A stretch of DNA of 64,000 nucleotides from Capilliphycus salinus (GCF_047276495.1 NZ_CP178543.1:7626001-7690000), one strand, 5' to 3'; positions 26,671 through 36,155 are shown, counted from the first letter of the stretch. Notes: generated by a model not told the origin, from the letters alone. A program made the numbers and translations.

Positions 26671-29220
26671 CTATCTCGCTTTAGACACCTCCATAATATC
26701 GTCTAAAATTGTTCCCGATTCTTCCATTTTTCCGATATCGAGAATCGTCTTAATTACCGAGTCGGGATTCAAACTCATCGAATCAATTCCCAACTCAACC
26801 AAGAAACGGGCAAATTCGGGATAATCACTCGGCGCCTGACCACAAATTCCAATCTTGCGGTCATATTTTTTCGCCGCTTTAATCGCAATTGTTACCATCC
26901 GACGCACCGCTTCATTTCGTTCGTCAAAAATATGGGCAACTAACGCCGAATCTCGGTCTAATCCTAACGTTAATTGGGTTAAATCATTAGAACCAATCGA
27001 GAACCCATCAAACACTTGGGCGAATTCATCGGCAAAAATAACGTTACTGGGTAACTCGCACATCACATAAACTTGCAAGCCATTTTCACCCCGTTTTAAG
27101 CCGTTTTTCTCCATCTCCGCCAACACTTTTCGACCCTCATCGGGAGTCCGACAGAAAGGAATCATCGGCACCACATTTGTCAATCCCATTTCATCTCGAA
27201 CCCGCTTCAAAGCCTGACATTCGAGTGCGTAAGCGTCGCGATATTTCGTATCATAATATCGGGACGCACCCCGCCAACCAATCATCGGGTTTTCTTCCTT
27301 CGGTTCAAACTGACGACCGCCCAACAAATTGGCGTATTCGTTACTCTTGAAGTCCGACATCCGCACAATCACGGGATTGGGATAAAATGCAGCCGCAATC
27401 ATGCCGATACCGTGTGCCAATTTATCAACAAAGAAATCGGGTTTGTGGTCGTAAATCTTCGTGAGTTCGGCAATGTCTCGTTTGGTTAATTCATCTTCCA
27501 ATTCATCGTAATGAATCAACGCTAACGGGTGGGCTTTAATGTGGTTAGCGATAATAAATTCTAACCGGGCTAAACCAACACCATCGCAAGGAATAGATGC
27601 CAACCCAAAGGCTTCTTCCGGGTTGCCAACATTCATTAAAATCTTGGTTTTTGTTTTCGGTAAATTGTCGAGAACCGTTTCTTCAATTTCAAACGGAACT
27701 AATCCTTGATAAACCCGACCTTCTTCGCCTTCGGCCGAACAAACGGTAATATTTTCGCCGGTTTTTACCACTTCTGTTGCATCGCCACAGCCCACAATTG
27801 CGGGGATTCCCATTTCTCGCGCAATAATTGCAGCGTGACAAGTTCGCCCGCCTTGGTTAGTTACAATTGCGCTCGCTTTTTTCATAATCGGTTCCCAGTC
27901 GGGGTCGGTTTTATTCGTAACTAAAACTTCGCCGGCTTGGAATTCATCGATGCGATGAACGTCTAAAATTACCCGCGCTTTTCCTTGTCCAATCATTTCG
28001 CCAACGGCGCGACCCCGAGAGAGAATTTCGCTTGTTCCTTTGAGTTTATAACTCTTTAAAACGCTGGCTGATTTTTGAGATTGTACCGTTTCTGGACGGG
28101 CTTGAACGATGAATAATTCCCCCGTTAAACCGTCTTTTGCCCATTCAATATCCATCGGGGTATAACTTCCCCGCACTTGAGAATAGTGATTTTCAATGGT
28201 GCAAGCCCAGTCCGCTAGTTTGAGAATTTCATCGTCATTTAAGCAGTATTTTTCCCGTTCGGAAATTGGAACGGAGACGTTTTTGGTGAGTTTTGAACCG
28301 CCAATATCGTACACCATTTTCATTTCTTTGGTGCCGAGTCGTTTTTCTAAAATTGGGCGGAATCCCTGCTTTAATGTGGGTTTAAAAACGAAGTATTCAT
28401 CGGGGTTAACTGCCCCTTGAACCACGTTTTCACCCAACCCGTAAGCAGCCGTTACTAGGGCGGCATTTTTAAAGCCGGTTTCCGTATCAATGGAGAACAT
28501 TACCCCGGAAGTTGCTAAGTCGGAACGCACCATTTTTTGAACGCCAACGGACAGGGCAACGGTAAAATGATCGAAGTTTTTGATGGTACGATAAGAGATA
28601 GCTCGGTCGGTAAAAATTGAGGCGAAACATTTGTGGCAGGATTCTAAAACCGCTTCTTCTCCATAAACGTTTAGGTAGGTTTCTTGTTGGCCGGCAAAGC
28701 TGGCGTCGGGTAAATCTTCTGCGGTTGCACTCGAACGCACAGCAACGTCTACATCGGTACTATAACGTTTACATTCTTCTTTGTATTCGCCGCTAAATTC
28801 GTCGCAAAATTCACTAGAATCGGTTAAATTGTTGTAACGTTCGCAGAGTTTTCGATAGGCTTTAATGATAGCGTCTTCGAGTTCGGGAGGGAAGGGTGTA
28901 TCGAGTATTAATGAGCGGGCTTGTTTGCCTCGTTTGCGTAAGTTTTTAACATCTTCTACGTCTAAATCTGCAAATAATTCGCGTAGTTTTGTTTCCAGTC
29001 CGGCGGATTCTACAAAGTAGCGGTAAGCATAGGCGGTTGTGGCGAAACCGGTGGGAACGTTCACACCTTTGGGGGTGAGTTGTTGAATCATTTCTCCCAA
29101 GGATGCGTTTTTACCGCCAACTAAGGGAATATCTGAAATTCCAACTTCTTCAAACCACAAAACAAATGCTTTTTCTTTGGCGGTGTCGGTAGATGGGGTT
29201 AATGCTGTTGTCGCAACCAT
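26671..29220 (-). CDS. ppsA: Phosphoenolpyruvate synthase
   Basis: Makes phosphoenolpyruvate from pyruvate and ATP (gluconeogenic). 849 aa. The N-terminal ATP-grasp region holds LVGGKNASLGEMI and AVRSSATAEDLPDASFAGQQ; the phospho-His sits in GGRTCHAAIIAREMGIPAIVG; the C-terminal TIM-barrel has MSDFKSNEYANLLGG and GFSIGSNDLTQLTLGLDRDS. The start is set at ATG 29220 (MVATTALT), 8 bases after GGAGG; an in-frame TTG five codons upstream overlaps that ribosome site. It is divergent from an HxlR regulator. Confidence 0.96.
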   Translation of the reverse strand: MVATTALTPSTDTAKEKAFVLWFEEVGISDIPLVGGKNASLGEMIQQLTPKGVNVPTGFATTAYAYRYFVESAGLETKLRELFADLDVEDVKNLRKRGKQARSLILDTPFPPELEDAIIKAYRKLCERYNNLTDSSEFCDEFSGEYKEECKRYSTDVDVAVRSSATAEDLPDASFAGQQETYLNVYGEEAVLESCHKCFASIFTDRAISYRTIKNFDHFTVALSVGVQKMVRSDLATSGVMFSIDTETGFKNAALVTAAYGLGENVVQGAVNPDEYFVFKPTLKQGFRPILEKRLGTKEMKMVYDIGGSKLTKNVSVPISEREKYCLNDDEILKLADWACTIENHYSQVRGSYTPMDIEWAKDGLTGELFIVQARPETVQSQKSASVLKSYKLKGTSEILSRGRAVGEMIGQGKARVILDVHRIDEFQAGEVLVTNKTDPDWEPIMKKASAIVTNQGGRTCHAAIIAREMGIPAIVGCGDATEVVKTGENITVCSAEGEEGRVYQGLVPFEIEETVLDNLPKTKTKILMNVGNPEEAFGLASIPCDGVGLARLEFIIANHIKAHPLALIHYDELEDELTKRDIAELTKIYDHKPDFFVDKLAHGIGMIAAAFYPNPVIVRMSDFKSNEYANLLGGRQFEPKEENPMIGWRGASRYYDTKYRDAYALECQALKRVRDEMGLTNVVPMIPFCRTPDEGRKVLAEMEKNGLKRGENGLQVYVMCELPSNVIFADEFAQVFDGFSIGSNDLTQLTLGLDRDSALVAHIFDERNEAVRRMVTIAIKAAKKYDRKIGICGQAPSDYPEFARFLVELGIDSMSLNPDSVIKTILDIGKMEESGTILDDIMEVSKAR

Positions 29221-29614
29221 ATTAAAGTCCTCCAAACTTTAGAAATAGTCTGGTGTGAGTTAAATTTATTTGTCGAATTTGAGCGGTTTGCCGTTGAGAA
29301 TGCCAAGGCTATTAATGACATTCTGATTGACCGAGATGGCTTCATATATCTACATATTTTCTCTATCCCGAGCCAGCTTCACTCAATTTAATTCTCTTGA
29401 TTCTACTGTTTGCCTTCTCTTTCCTTTAATTTAGAGGTTTGATTCTCCTCTATTCATAGAGTATTACTTTTGATGCCGTTTTCAACATAGAGACCTATTT
29501 TTCCCTTAGTTACCAAAAGTAAAGAAATAGCGTTAATTCGACGGTTGGAGGTATTATTAAAAAAGGTTAATCCTGAGAATTGACCCCTTTAATAAACGTT
29601 ACTAATTTTTGCAA
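29221..29614. other. Divergent promoter region, ppsA / HxlR regulator
   Basis: About 390 AT-rich bases between the starts of ppsA (minus) and the HxlR-type regulator (plus). It should hold both promoters and perhaps the regulator's operator; I see no strong inverted repeat, RNA or ORF. Confidence 0.4.
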
Positions 29615-30028
29615 ATGAATATTAACAAATCTTGCAGCAATAACCCCAACTACCGCCAACAACAATTCGAGCAGAACTGTCCGATTGAGTATACAATGGC
29701 ACTGATCGGGAGTAAGTGGTCGATCGCTATTTTGCGAGAACTTTTGAAGGGCGATCGGCGTACCCACGAACTGGCTGAGGCGTTACCGGGGATCAGTTCA
29801 AAAACCTTAACTTTGCGCTTGAGAACCCTCGAAAAACATGGTATAATTCGACGCAAGGTCTATCCTGAGATTCCGCCTCACGTCGAATATTCGCTCACGG
29901 AAAAAGGGCGGGAACTGCAACCGGCGATCGCCATTCTCAAACAAGTTGGACAGCGTTTGCTTTCCCAAGAAGAAGCGTTTCGCCCGTTGAAAGTCAATTC
30001 AGAAGTTACACAGCGAAAAGAAGCCTAA
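29615..30028 (+). CDS. HxlR-family winged-helix regulator
   Basis: 137 aa. CPIEYTMALIGSKWSIAILRELLKGDRRTHELAEALPGISSKTLTLRLRTLEKHGIIRRKVYPEIPPHVEYSLTEKG is a complete HxlR DNA-binding domain. The Cys before P in NCPIEY is at the position that senses thiol or quinone stress in YodB/HypR-type members, so redox control is possible. Start at ATG 29615 (MNINKS). A GST gene is convergent 48 bases downstream, and ppsA is divergent. The target is not known; autoregulation is usual. Confidence 0.87.
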   Translation: MNINKSCSNNPNYRQQQFEQNCPIEYTMALIGSKWSIAILRELLKGDRRTHELAEALPGISSKTLTLRLRTLEKHGIIRRKVYPEIPPHVEYSLTEKGRELQPAIAILKQVGQRLLSQEEAFRPLKVNSEVTQRKEA

Positions 30029-30076
30029 AACCTTAAAAGATAGTTAAGGAAATCCAAGCGATCGCCAATTTAAGAT

Positions 30077-30823
30077 TCAATTAGCAATACCCACTTTTTT
30101 AAAATAATCTGAGCCTAAAAAGCGGGAATAAACTTCTTTAATTTTCTCGGGTTCCATTTGGGTTTCCTGATAGCTATCGAGGCTTGACATCGCATCCAGC
30201 CAACGGTTGAGATGGTTTAAATTCAAACTTTTGATATTGAACCCTTTCCAAGTTTCCAGTACCACCAACATCCGTTCAAAAAAGGGAATAAAAGCAATAT
30301 CAACTAAACTGACAGTTTCGCCTAAAAAATAGGTTCCCTGCGACTCCGCCAAGGTGTCATCCAGAAAGCGTAATTCCGTTTCTAGAGCGTTGCGTAATTC
30401 TTCATCTTTGGCGGTACTTTCTTGGCTGTCTGTCGGTTTGTGCGACAAATAGGTATAAGCAAGTTTGACAAATTTGGCATCACAACGGCTAATTAAAATT
30501 CTGGCTTTTGCTTTTAATACCGGATTTTCAGGTAACAGCTTGTTTTGAGCATTTCCAAACACTTCGGATAGATATTCATTAATCACCAAAGATTCATAAA
30601 TAATGATATCATTCTGTTTGATAACGGGAACTGCACCGTTTGGGTTCATGGCGATAAACCAGTCGGTTTTGTTGTCTTTTCCGAGTTCAATATGTTCGTA
30701 GGAAAAGGGAATATTTAGCTGTCGTAAAGTTATCCAACTGCGTTGGGCGTAGGGACAATAAGGGTTAGCGTAGAATTGAATGGGTTGAGAAGATTGGGAA
30801 TTGGTTAAGTTTTCTGCTGACAT
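30077..30823 (-). CDS. Glutathione S-transferase family protein
   Basis: 248 aa. The thioredoxin-like N-terminal half has FYANPYCPYAQRSWITLRQL (Cys-Pro-Tyr active-site start as in omega-like GSTs) and AVPVIKQNDIIIYESLVINEYL (the glutathione-binding Glu-Ser). The all-helical C-terminal half includes TYFLGETVSLVDIAFIPFFERM. Probably conjugates or reduces thiols in the cytoplasm. Its convergent neighbour is the HxlR regulator, many of which control detoxification genes, but no direct link is shown. Confidence 0.9.
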   Translation of the reverse strand: MSAENLTNSQSSQPIQFYANPYCPYAQRSWITLRQLNIPFSYEHIELGKDNKTDWFIAMNPNGAVPVIKQNDIIIYESLVINEYLSEVFGNAQNKLLPENPVLKAKARILISRCDAKFVKLAYTYLSHKPTDSQESTAKDEELRNALETELRFLDDTLAESQGTYFLGETVSLVDIAFIPFFERMLVVLETWKGFNIKSLNLNHLNRWLDAMSSLDSYQETQMEPEKIKEVYSRFLGSDYFKKVGIAN

Positions 30824-30890
30824 GATTTTAAGTTTTTTCGACTTTTTACAATTTTAACATTTTACTTACACCCAAAAACCGGGAAACCCG

Positions 30891-30949
30891 TAGGGGCGGG
30901 TTTTGAATACATTTATATTTCCCAATTTCAACCTATATAAACCCGTCCC
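30891..30949. repeat. Family-A palindromic repeat
   Basis: TAGGGGCGGGTT on the left and TATATAAACCCGTCCCT on the right, about 59 bases. Directly followed 12 bases later by a REP at 30961. Confidence 0.7.
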
Positions 30950-30960
30950 TCTTACCTACC

Positions 30961-30993
30961 AAAAACCCGGTTTCTTTGAGAAACCGGGTTTTT
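30961..30993. repeat. REP palindrome / putative terminator
   Basis: Same 15-bp stem as at 25986 but with TTG as the loop, so it is in the opposite orientation. It lies 15 bases past the stop of the phosphatase-family gene at 31009 and can end its transcript. Confidence 0.88.
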
Positions 30994-31008
30994 TATTAGG
31001 GTTTTTAT

Positions 31009-32052
31009 TTAACAGATTCTAAATTGCATCATTACGGGTAAATGATCCGAAGATTGAACATCTGTAATCACTTGACAATTTATCCCTTTAATTCGATTTG
31101 AATTGTAGAAAATATAATCAATAGTTTGACGGGGTTTATCGGAAGGATAAGTCGCATTTTCGGGATAATTTAGCGTTTCTAAAGGAAAAGCAGACTTAAT
31201 TCCGGGCGTATTGAGAAATAGATTAATAGTCGGTTCTAAATTAGTTTTTGAGGGCGGTTCGCTGTTAAAATCACCCAGTAAAATCACCGGATAGTTTTGA
31301 GAAAAACTGAGAAAGAGTTCCAAGACAAATTGAGATTGTTTTAAACGAGTTTTTTGATTGATATCTTCCAAATGAACGTTAATTAAAATCAGTATTTGGT
31401 TGGCGATTTTAACGCGAGTAACTTGGGCGAGTCTATCCAAATAAAACGGCTTTTCATAAAAAGGTTTACTCGCCACTTTTTCTAATACAATCCGTTCGTT
31501 GAGTTCAATCGGATATCGACTCAAAACCGCCTGTCCTGACAACAGTTTACCAAAATGTGTAGAAACGGGAAAAAGAGGAAAAGGAACATAATTCTTATCC
31601 CAATTAATCGCCGTTGCTTGTACGGGAAACTGTAACGCATTTGCTAACGCTTGAACTTGATTAACATCATAAGACCGTTTAGAAGCAAAATCAATTTCTT
31701 GCAACGCAATAAAATCAGCATTCTGGGGTTTTAAAGCGGAAATTGCCAGTTCTAAATTTTTATCAAATAACGCTTTTCCTCGTTCCACCGCTTGGTTATT
31801 GGTCAAACCCGAAAGATAACCAATATTATAAGTAATGACTGTATAAGTCTCTTGGAAATGCCGTTGATGGGGCCAATCAGAAGTTAAAATTTCCGCATAT
31901 TTAGTTTGGGGATAACTCGGTGAACTTGCCCACAAGTAGAACGAAAAAAAACTGATAGAAAAACCCGAAAATATTAACAGCAACAGCGTCATTAAATCGA
32001 CCATTGTTGTGAAGGGTAATTCATGGAAATGGTTATAAAGTTGGAGTATCAC
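31009..32052 (-). CDS. Endonuclease/exonuclease/phosphatase-family protein, membrane anchored
   Basis: 347 aa. After a membrane helix at residues 18-43 (MVDLMTLLLLIFSGFSISFFSFYLW) comes an EEP domain: TVITYNIGYLSG, ALQEIDFASKRS (catalytic Glu), INVHLED, ILLGDFNSEP (Asp-Asn), TIDYIFYNS and SDHLPVMMQF (Asp-His). Substrate could be a phosphodiester such as a lipid or nucleic acid. Its first 20 bases overlap the end of the sugar permease gene, so they are coupled; an internal start at MVDLM would remove the overlap. Confidence 0.85.
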   Translation of the reverse strand: MILQLYNHFHELPFTTMVDLMTLLLLIFSGFSISFFSFYLWASSPSYPQTKYAEILTSDWPHQRHFQETYTVITYNIGYLSGLTNNQAVERGKALFDKNLELAISALKPQNADFIALQEIDFASKRSYDVNQVQALANALQFPVQATAINWDKNYVPFPLFPVSTHFGKLLSGQAVLSRYPIELNERIVLEKVASKPFYEKPFYLDRLAQVTRVKIANQILILINVHLEDINQKTRLKQSQFVLELFLSFSQNYPVILLGDFNSEPPSKTNLEPTINLFLNTPGIKSAFPLETLNYPENATYPSDKPRQTIDYIFYNSNRIKGINCQVITDVQSSDHLPVMMQFRIC

Positions 32053-32938
32053 TAGAGGTAAATTGAGTAAAAACTAATCGTAAAATAGATAATCCGAGAA
32101 CAATTAAAAACAAAATCAACCCAATCGTACAGGCGTAACCAATTTCTAAATTTTGAAACGCTTGTTCGTAAAGATAATAAACAATAGTTTTGGAACTGTT
32201 AAGCGGACCTCCCTGAGTCATAATATAAACTTCTTCAAACACTTTCGTGGCTGAAATTGCCGAAATAACCGCCACCAAAACAATATAAGGACGCATCAAC
32301 GGGAGTGTAATATCCCAATGTTTTCGCCAACCATCAGACCCCTCTAAACTTGCTGCTTCATATAATTCTGCGGGAATAGATTGTAATCCTGCCAAGTAAA
32401 TAACCATATAATAACCCAACCCTTTCCAAATTGTTACCCCCATCACACTAAATAAGGCTAAATTGGGACTCGTTAACCAGGGAATTGTCGGTAATTTTGA
32501 ATCCGGGAGAACAAAAGATAAACTATATTGTAGAAGTTGATTGAGTAAACCGGTTTCTGAATACAACCATTTCCAAGCCAATCCCGCCACAACCATTGAA
32601 ATAACAACCGGAACATAATAAGCGGTTCTAAACCAATGAATTCCCCGGATTTTTTGATTGACTAAAATCGCCAAACCCAACGGTAAAATTGCTAAAATCG
32701 GGACGACAACAAGAATATAAAGTAAGGTGTTTTGTAGCGTTTTCCAAAATACCTCGTCCGCCCACAACCGTTGAAAGTTTTTTAACCCTATCCATTGCGG
32801 GGGTTGCAGTAAATCGTAACTGAAGAAACTTAGATAAAAGGCTTGTATTGCCGGCCAAAATACGGTTAAGCCCAAAATTATGAGGGCGGGAAGTAAAAAT
32901 AAATAGGGCGTGAATTTGGGGTTGATTTGCAGTTTCAT
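32033..32938 (-). CDS. ABC sugar transporter permease (MalF/UgpA type)
   Basis: 301 aa with six membrane helices. FTPYLFLLPALIILGLTVFWPAIQAFYLSFFSYDLLQPPQWIGLKNFQRL is the standard start of MalF-type permeases, and EAASLEGSDGWRKHWDITLPLMRP is the EAA loop that contacts the ATPase. It probably imports a sugar or glycoside with a partner permease, binding protein and ATPase that are not in this window. An ATG at 32938 is preferred over TTG 32941. It overlaps the downstream phosphatase-family gene by 20 bases. Confidence 0.92.
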   Translation of the reverse strand: MKLQINPKFTPYLFLLPALIILGLTVFWPAIQAFYLSFFSYDLLQPPQWIGLKNFQRLWADEVFWKTLQNTLLYILVVVPILAILPLGLAILVNQKIRGIHWFRTAYYVPVVISMVVAGLAWKWLYSETGLLNQLLQYSLSFVLPDSKLPTIPWLTSPNLALFSVMGVTIWKGLGYYMVIYLAGLQSIPAELYEAASLEGSDGWRKHWDITLPLMRPYIVLVAVISAISATKVFEEVYIMTQGGPLNSSKTIVYYLYEQAFQNLEIGYACTIGLILFLIVLGLSILRLVFTQFTSSDTPTL

Positions 32939-33059
32939 CAATCTTTTTTAAAAGGACAATATTCATTTTATCTTGTAAAGGCGGGTTCAAACAGTCACCA
33001 GTCACCAGTGATGTAGGTTTCTAACAAATAACGTTAATAAACCCCCCCATCCCCCACTC

Positions 33060-33092
33060 AAAAACCCGGTTTCTTTGAGAAACCGGGTTTTT
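33060..33092. repeat. REP palindrome / putative terminator
   Basis: Perfect 15-bp stem with TTG loop, identical to 30961-30993. It is 65 bases past the SDR-CIA30 stop codon. A partial family-A copy (CGGGTTGAACCCGCCCCTA) lies between, around 33131-33149. Confidence 0.88.
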
Positions 33093-33156
33093 GGCTTGTA
33101 CCTCACACGAACGCACACGGTTATAATAAATCGGGTTGAACCCGCCCCTACGGGAT

Positions 33157-34635
33157 TTAATTTTGATTGTCGGGTTTTATACTAGAAAATAAACCCATCC
33201 AATCCCCCGGTTTCTGACCATTTTGTTCGGCTTTCACCTCAAACGTAACATTACAAACTTGCGATGAATTTAACGCTTGAATACAAAGTTCGGCGATATC
33301 ATCTCGACTCACTTGACCTTTAATTGTATCCCCTTGATCGAATTTTAACGCCTTACCTCCCGCTTCTTCTGTTAACGCACAAGGGCGAATAATCATGTAA
33401 GGAATTCCGCTGGAACGAATCACATCTTCCCCTTTCAATTTCCAGGTTAAAATTCCCCCCAACTGTTCATTCATACGCACGGCTGGCGGTTCTTCTTCTA
33501 GGTTTAATCCCGGTTTTCCGGGGCGAGTCACTCCGGCCGAACTAATCTGAATAAACCGAGGATATTTTTTGCCGCCATAGGCTTTAACCGTTTCGATTTG
33601 AAGTTGGAAACTTCCGGGGGAAAATTTGGGATTGAGTTCTTTATCGTATTCAAATTTACTCAACATCAGTTGAATCGAACAAACCGAACTGGGGTCAAAT
33701 TTTTCGCCATCTTTAACGGTTTTTGCCCGAAAGACCGGAATTAATTGATCGAAGGGAATCCGAATGGTTGTTGGGATATTATAAACCGTATCAAACGAGT
33801 AACAGTAAGCAATACTATCCCATTTTGGATCGTTCCGCAAAATGAATTTATAGCGCTTTCCATCCCCTTTTACTCGCAACTCAATTCCTTCATAACCCGA
33901 TAAATTCATAGGCGGATCAAAATTGCGGGTTCGGACTGAAGCAAACCCCCCAGAATTCTCCGTTGAAACATTTCCGGTAAATAAAGCTGAATCCCCAATT
34001 AAACGAATGGAACTTTCACTCACACCCCCCATAACCACATCATCTAAAGCGCCCCAAGTTTCTTTTAAATCTTCCGTTGGTTTGCTAAAATCAAAGAGGA
34101 GTTTTTCTCCGCTATTTTTCAGATAGGGAAGTGCCGCATTGATTAAATTTTGCATTCCTTCATACTCAACTTTTTCGGGAACATCTACCACTTCCGGCAT
34201 ATAAAATTTCACCCCTTGGTAGTATTTTTCTCGGGTTGGCGTATCTCCTTCTACGGGTTGAACTTTTGTTCCCGTACAACAAATAATTGCTTTCACATCT
34301 TGCATGACTTGGGGTGTTAATGTCTCGGGAATGGTAATATCAGCTTCGATCATTTCTACCCCATTTCCCAGGATTTTTTTACCCCGTTTTGCATCTCTGA
34401 CCAACGCACGAACTTTCATTCCCCGTTGCTGTAACCGCTTCACCACCCGTTTTCCGACGCCTCCGGTTGCACCCGCAACTAACACGACTTCAGTCTTCGG
34501 TTGCGGTTTGTTTTTCTTGTTACCGAATAGTTCTTGAATCCAGCTTATATTACCCACAAAGGGAACGACACCAAAGTAACCCAAGGTTTTTAAAAACCGT
34601 CCAGCATCCCAGTTTGCTTTCTTTTGTTCGGACAT
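33157..34635 (-). CDS. SDR-family protein with inserted CIA30 domain
   Basis: 492 aa. Residues 50-190 start an atypical SDR (VVLVAGATGGVGKRVVKRL, NAD(P) motif GATGGVG). The Rossmann part is interrupted at about 190-365 by a CIA30 domain (LLFDFSKPTEDLKETWGALDDVVMGGVSESS ... GGFASVRTRNFDPPMNLSGYEGIELRVKGDG) and resumes with FIQISSAGVTR and IPYMIIRPCALTEE. CIA30 proteins assist respiratory complex I assembly in mitochondria; the cyanobacterial fusion may act on NDH-1 or photosystem assembly, not proven. Start at ATG 34635, about 8 bases after AGGA; a second ATG lies 6 bases upstream. Confidence 0.88.
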   Translation of the reverse strand: MSEQKKANWDAGRFLKTLGYFGVVPFVGNISWIQELFGNKKNKPQPKTEVVLVAGATGGVGKRVVKRLQQRGMKVRALVRDAKRGKKILGNGVEMIEADITIPETLTPQVMQDVKAIICCTGTKVQPVEGDTPTREKYYQGVKFYMPEVVDVPEKVEYEGMQNLINAALPYLKNSGEKLLFDFSKPTEDLKETWGALDDVVMGGVSESSIRLIGDSALFTGNVSTENSGGFASVRTRNFDPPMNLSGYEGIELRVKGDGKRYKFILRNDPKWDSIAYCYSFDTVYNIPTTIRIPFDQLIPVFRAKTVKDGEKFDPSSVCSIQLMLSKFEYDKELNPKFSPGSFQLQIETVKAYGGKKYPRFIQISSAGVTRPGKPGLNLEEEPPAVRMNEQLGGILTWKLKGEDVIRSSGIPYMIIRPCALTEEAGGKALKFDQGDTIKGQVSRDDIAELCIQALNSSQVCNVTFEVKAEQNGQKPGDWMGLFSSIKPDNQN

Positions 34636-34847
34636 TCGCATTTCCTACCTATTTTGTCAAGTCTACCTGCTTCTATATTAAGATACGTTACGATCGCACG
34701 GCATCGACAGACCGGGTAGACTGGGTAAAAATGCTCTGTCTGCGAACCTTCGCCCCTATCTATCCTAAAGCTGAATAAAATCGGTAAACCCCACAGATTC
34801 TAAGTATTTGTGCTACGGTAAATCGGTGTAGCTCTAACAGGAGTCCT

Positions 34848-34967
34848 ATGGAAACAATAGATTGGGAAAATGTAATTATTGGCGGCTTGGCGATTGTAAT
34901 TTTTATTGGGGGAATGTTTATGATGTTCACCAATATTTGGACGAGCGGTTTGAACAAAGATAAATAA
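34848..34967 (+). CDS. 39-aa single-span membrane protein
   Basis: METIDWENVIIGGLAIVIFI and on to TSGLNKDK: one helix (residues 9-30), a short acidic N-terminus and a polar C-terminus. AGGAG lies 6 bases before the ATG, a good ribosome site. The size and layout resemble small photosystem, cytochrome or NDH-1 subunits in cyanobacteria, but I cannot match a named one. It is 87 bases before the next gene on the same strand. Confidence 0.6.
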   Translation: METIDWENVIIGGLAIVIFIGGMFMMFTNIWTSGLNKDK

Positions 34968-35054
34968 ACCCTGGTGTTCACTTCATTTAGTCGGAACTCA
35001 ATCTCAAACATCTGTAAATTACATCTGTAAACTCTTTCAGCGAGATCCACAAAT

Positions 35055-35450
35055 ATGCTAGATTTGAATACAATTGCAGAGTTTTCCCGTGCGAATTGTG
35101 GGACAATTTGTGCGTTTTTGGTTCCGGCTAACGTGCTGGCAACATTGCAAACCCTCGTTTTTACGGGAATGAAATCTTCCCCCGTGAAATTGCGTTTAAT
35201 GGTGGGGTTTGCTTGCTTTTATTCTATCTTGATGCTGCTCCACGTTTACAGTTGGTTTAGTATCGGAATTGTGATGATGCCCACCTATATTTTACTCGGT
35301 TTGGGCGGCCTGTGTTTGGCAACAAATCTTTGGGCGATATTCCATCGAAACAGTTTGTTAAATCTGATTGAACTTGTCACCGCTACGGCGATCAATTTGG
35401 GCAAACGTTGGACTCAAAAAACCTTTGCCGCCAAATCTTTTAACGGTTAA
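35055..35450 (+). CDS. Small membrane protein of unknown function
   Basis: 131 aa with three predicted helices: residues 18-37, 47-69 and 72-92 (FACFYSILMLLHVYSWFSIGIVMMPTYILLGLGGLCLA). The C-terminal tail is soluble and basic (KRWTQKTFAAKSFNG). No known family recognised. It follows the 39-aa membrane protein in the same direction and may share its promoter. Confidence 0.7.
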   Translation: MLDLNTIAEFSRANCGTICAFLVPANVLATLQTLVFTGMKSSPVKLRLMVGFACFYSILMLLHVYSWFSIGIVMMPTYILLGLGGLCLATNLWAIFHRNSLLNLIELVTATAINLGKRWTQKTFAAKSFNG

Positions 35451-35522
35451 AAAAACCAAGTCAACAACCCAGACCGAGAGTAAATTGCTGCTGAAAAAGT
35501 GGCATTATTTTTTTGAACAAAA

Positions 35523-35879
35523 TTAGTGAGGATTTCCCGAAGAAGAATGATCGCTAAAAATCAAATAAGCCGCAGCAGCCAACAGCATCCCCGCCAAAAT
35601 ATAATTTCGCGTCACCGGAACTTTCATATACCAAACACTAAATCCCGCAAACACTACCATCGCAATAATTTCTTGCATGACCTTCAACTGAGGTAAACTA
35701 AAATATAGGGAACCCAAACGATTACCCGGCACCTGAAAACAATATTCAAAAAAAGCAATCGACCAACTACCAACAATCACCATCCAAAGGGGAGCCGCTT
35801 GCAGATTTTTCAGGTGTCCGTACCAGGCAAAGGTCATAAAAACATTAGAAATTAACAGCAAAATTACGGGTTTATACAT
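35523..35879 (-). CDS. DUF486/DMT-family membrane protein
   Basis: 118 aa with four helices, the minimal DMT half. MTFAWYGHLK, IVGSWSIAFFEYCFQVPGNRLG and LPQLKVMQEIIAMVVFAGFSVWYM are the DUF486 family pattern. Start chosen at ATG 35879 (MYKPVILL); the frame runs 8 codons further to a TTG. Substrate unknown. Confidence 0.86.
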   Translation of the reverse strand: MYKPVILLLISNVFMTFAWYGHLKNLQAAPLWMVIVGSWSIAFFEYCFQVPGNRLGSLYFSLPQLKVMQEIIAMVVFAGFSVWYMKVPVTRNYILAGMLLAAAAYLIFSDHSSSGNPH

Positions 35880-36155
35880 GGAAAAAACCAAGAAAAAGTT
35901 CAAACCGAAAAAAAATTGGCTGTTTGAATTATAATCTAAATAGGACTGAGATTTTAACCGCCCTCACGGTTTGGACTAGAACCCCTGATAACCGCCTTGA
36001 TTTTTCCAGAGCCAATCTTTTCTTTTCAAGGCAATTGAGATTGTAACCGCAATTTTCAGAAATTCGGGCAAACAGTCCCCCAAAAAGTTTTATGATTTCA
36101 GTCGATAATTCGTGTAAAATAGAGAGTCGCCAAGCTACTTACAACCGTCTTAACT

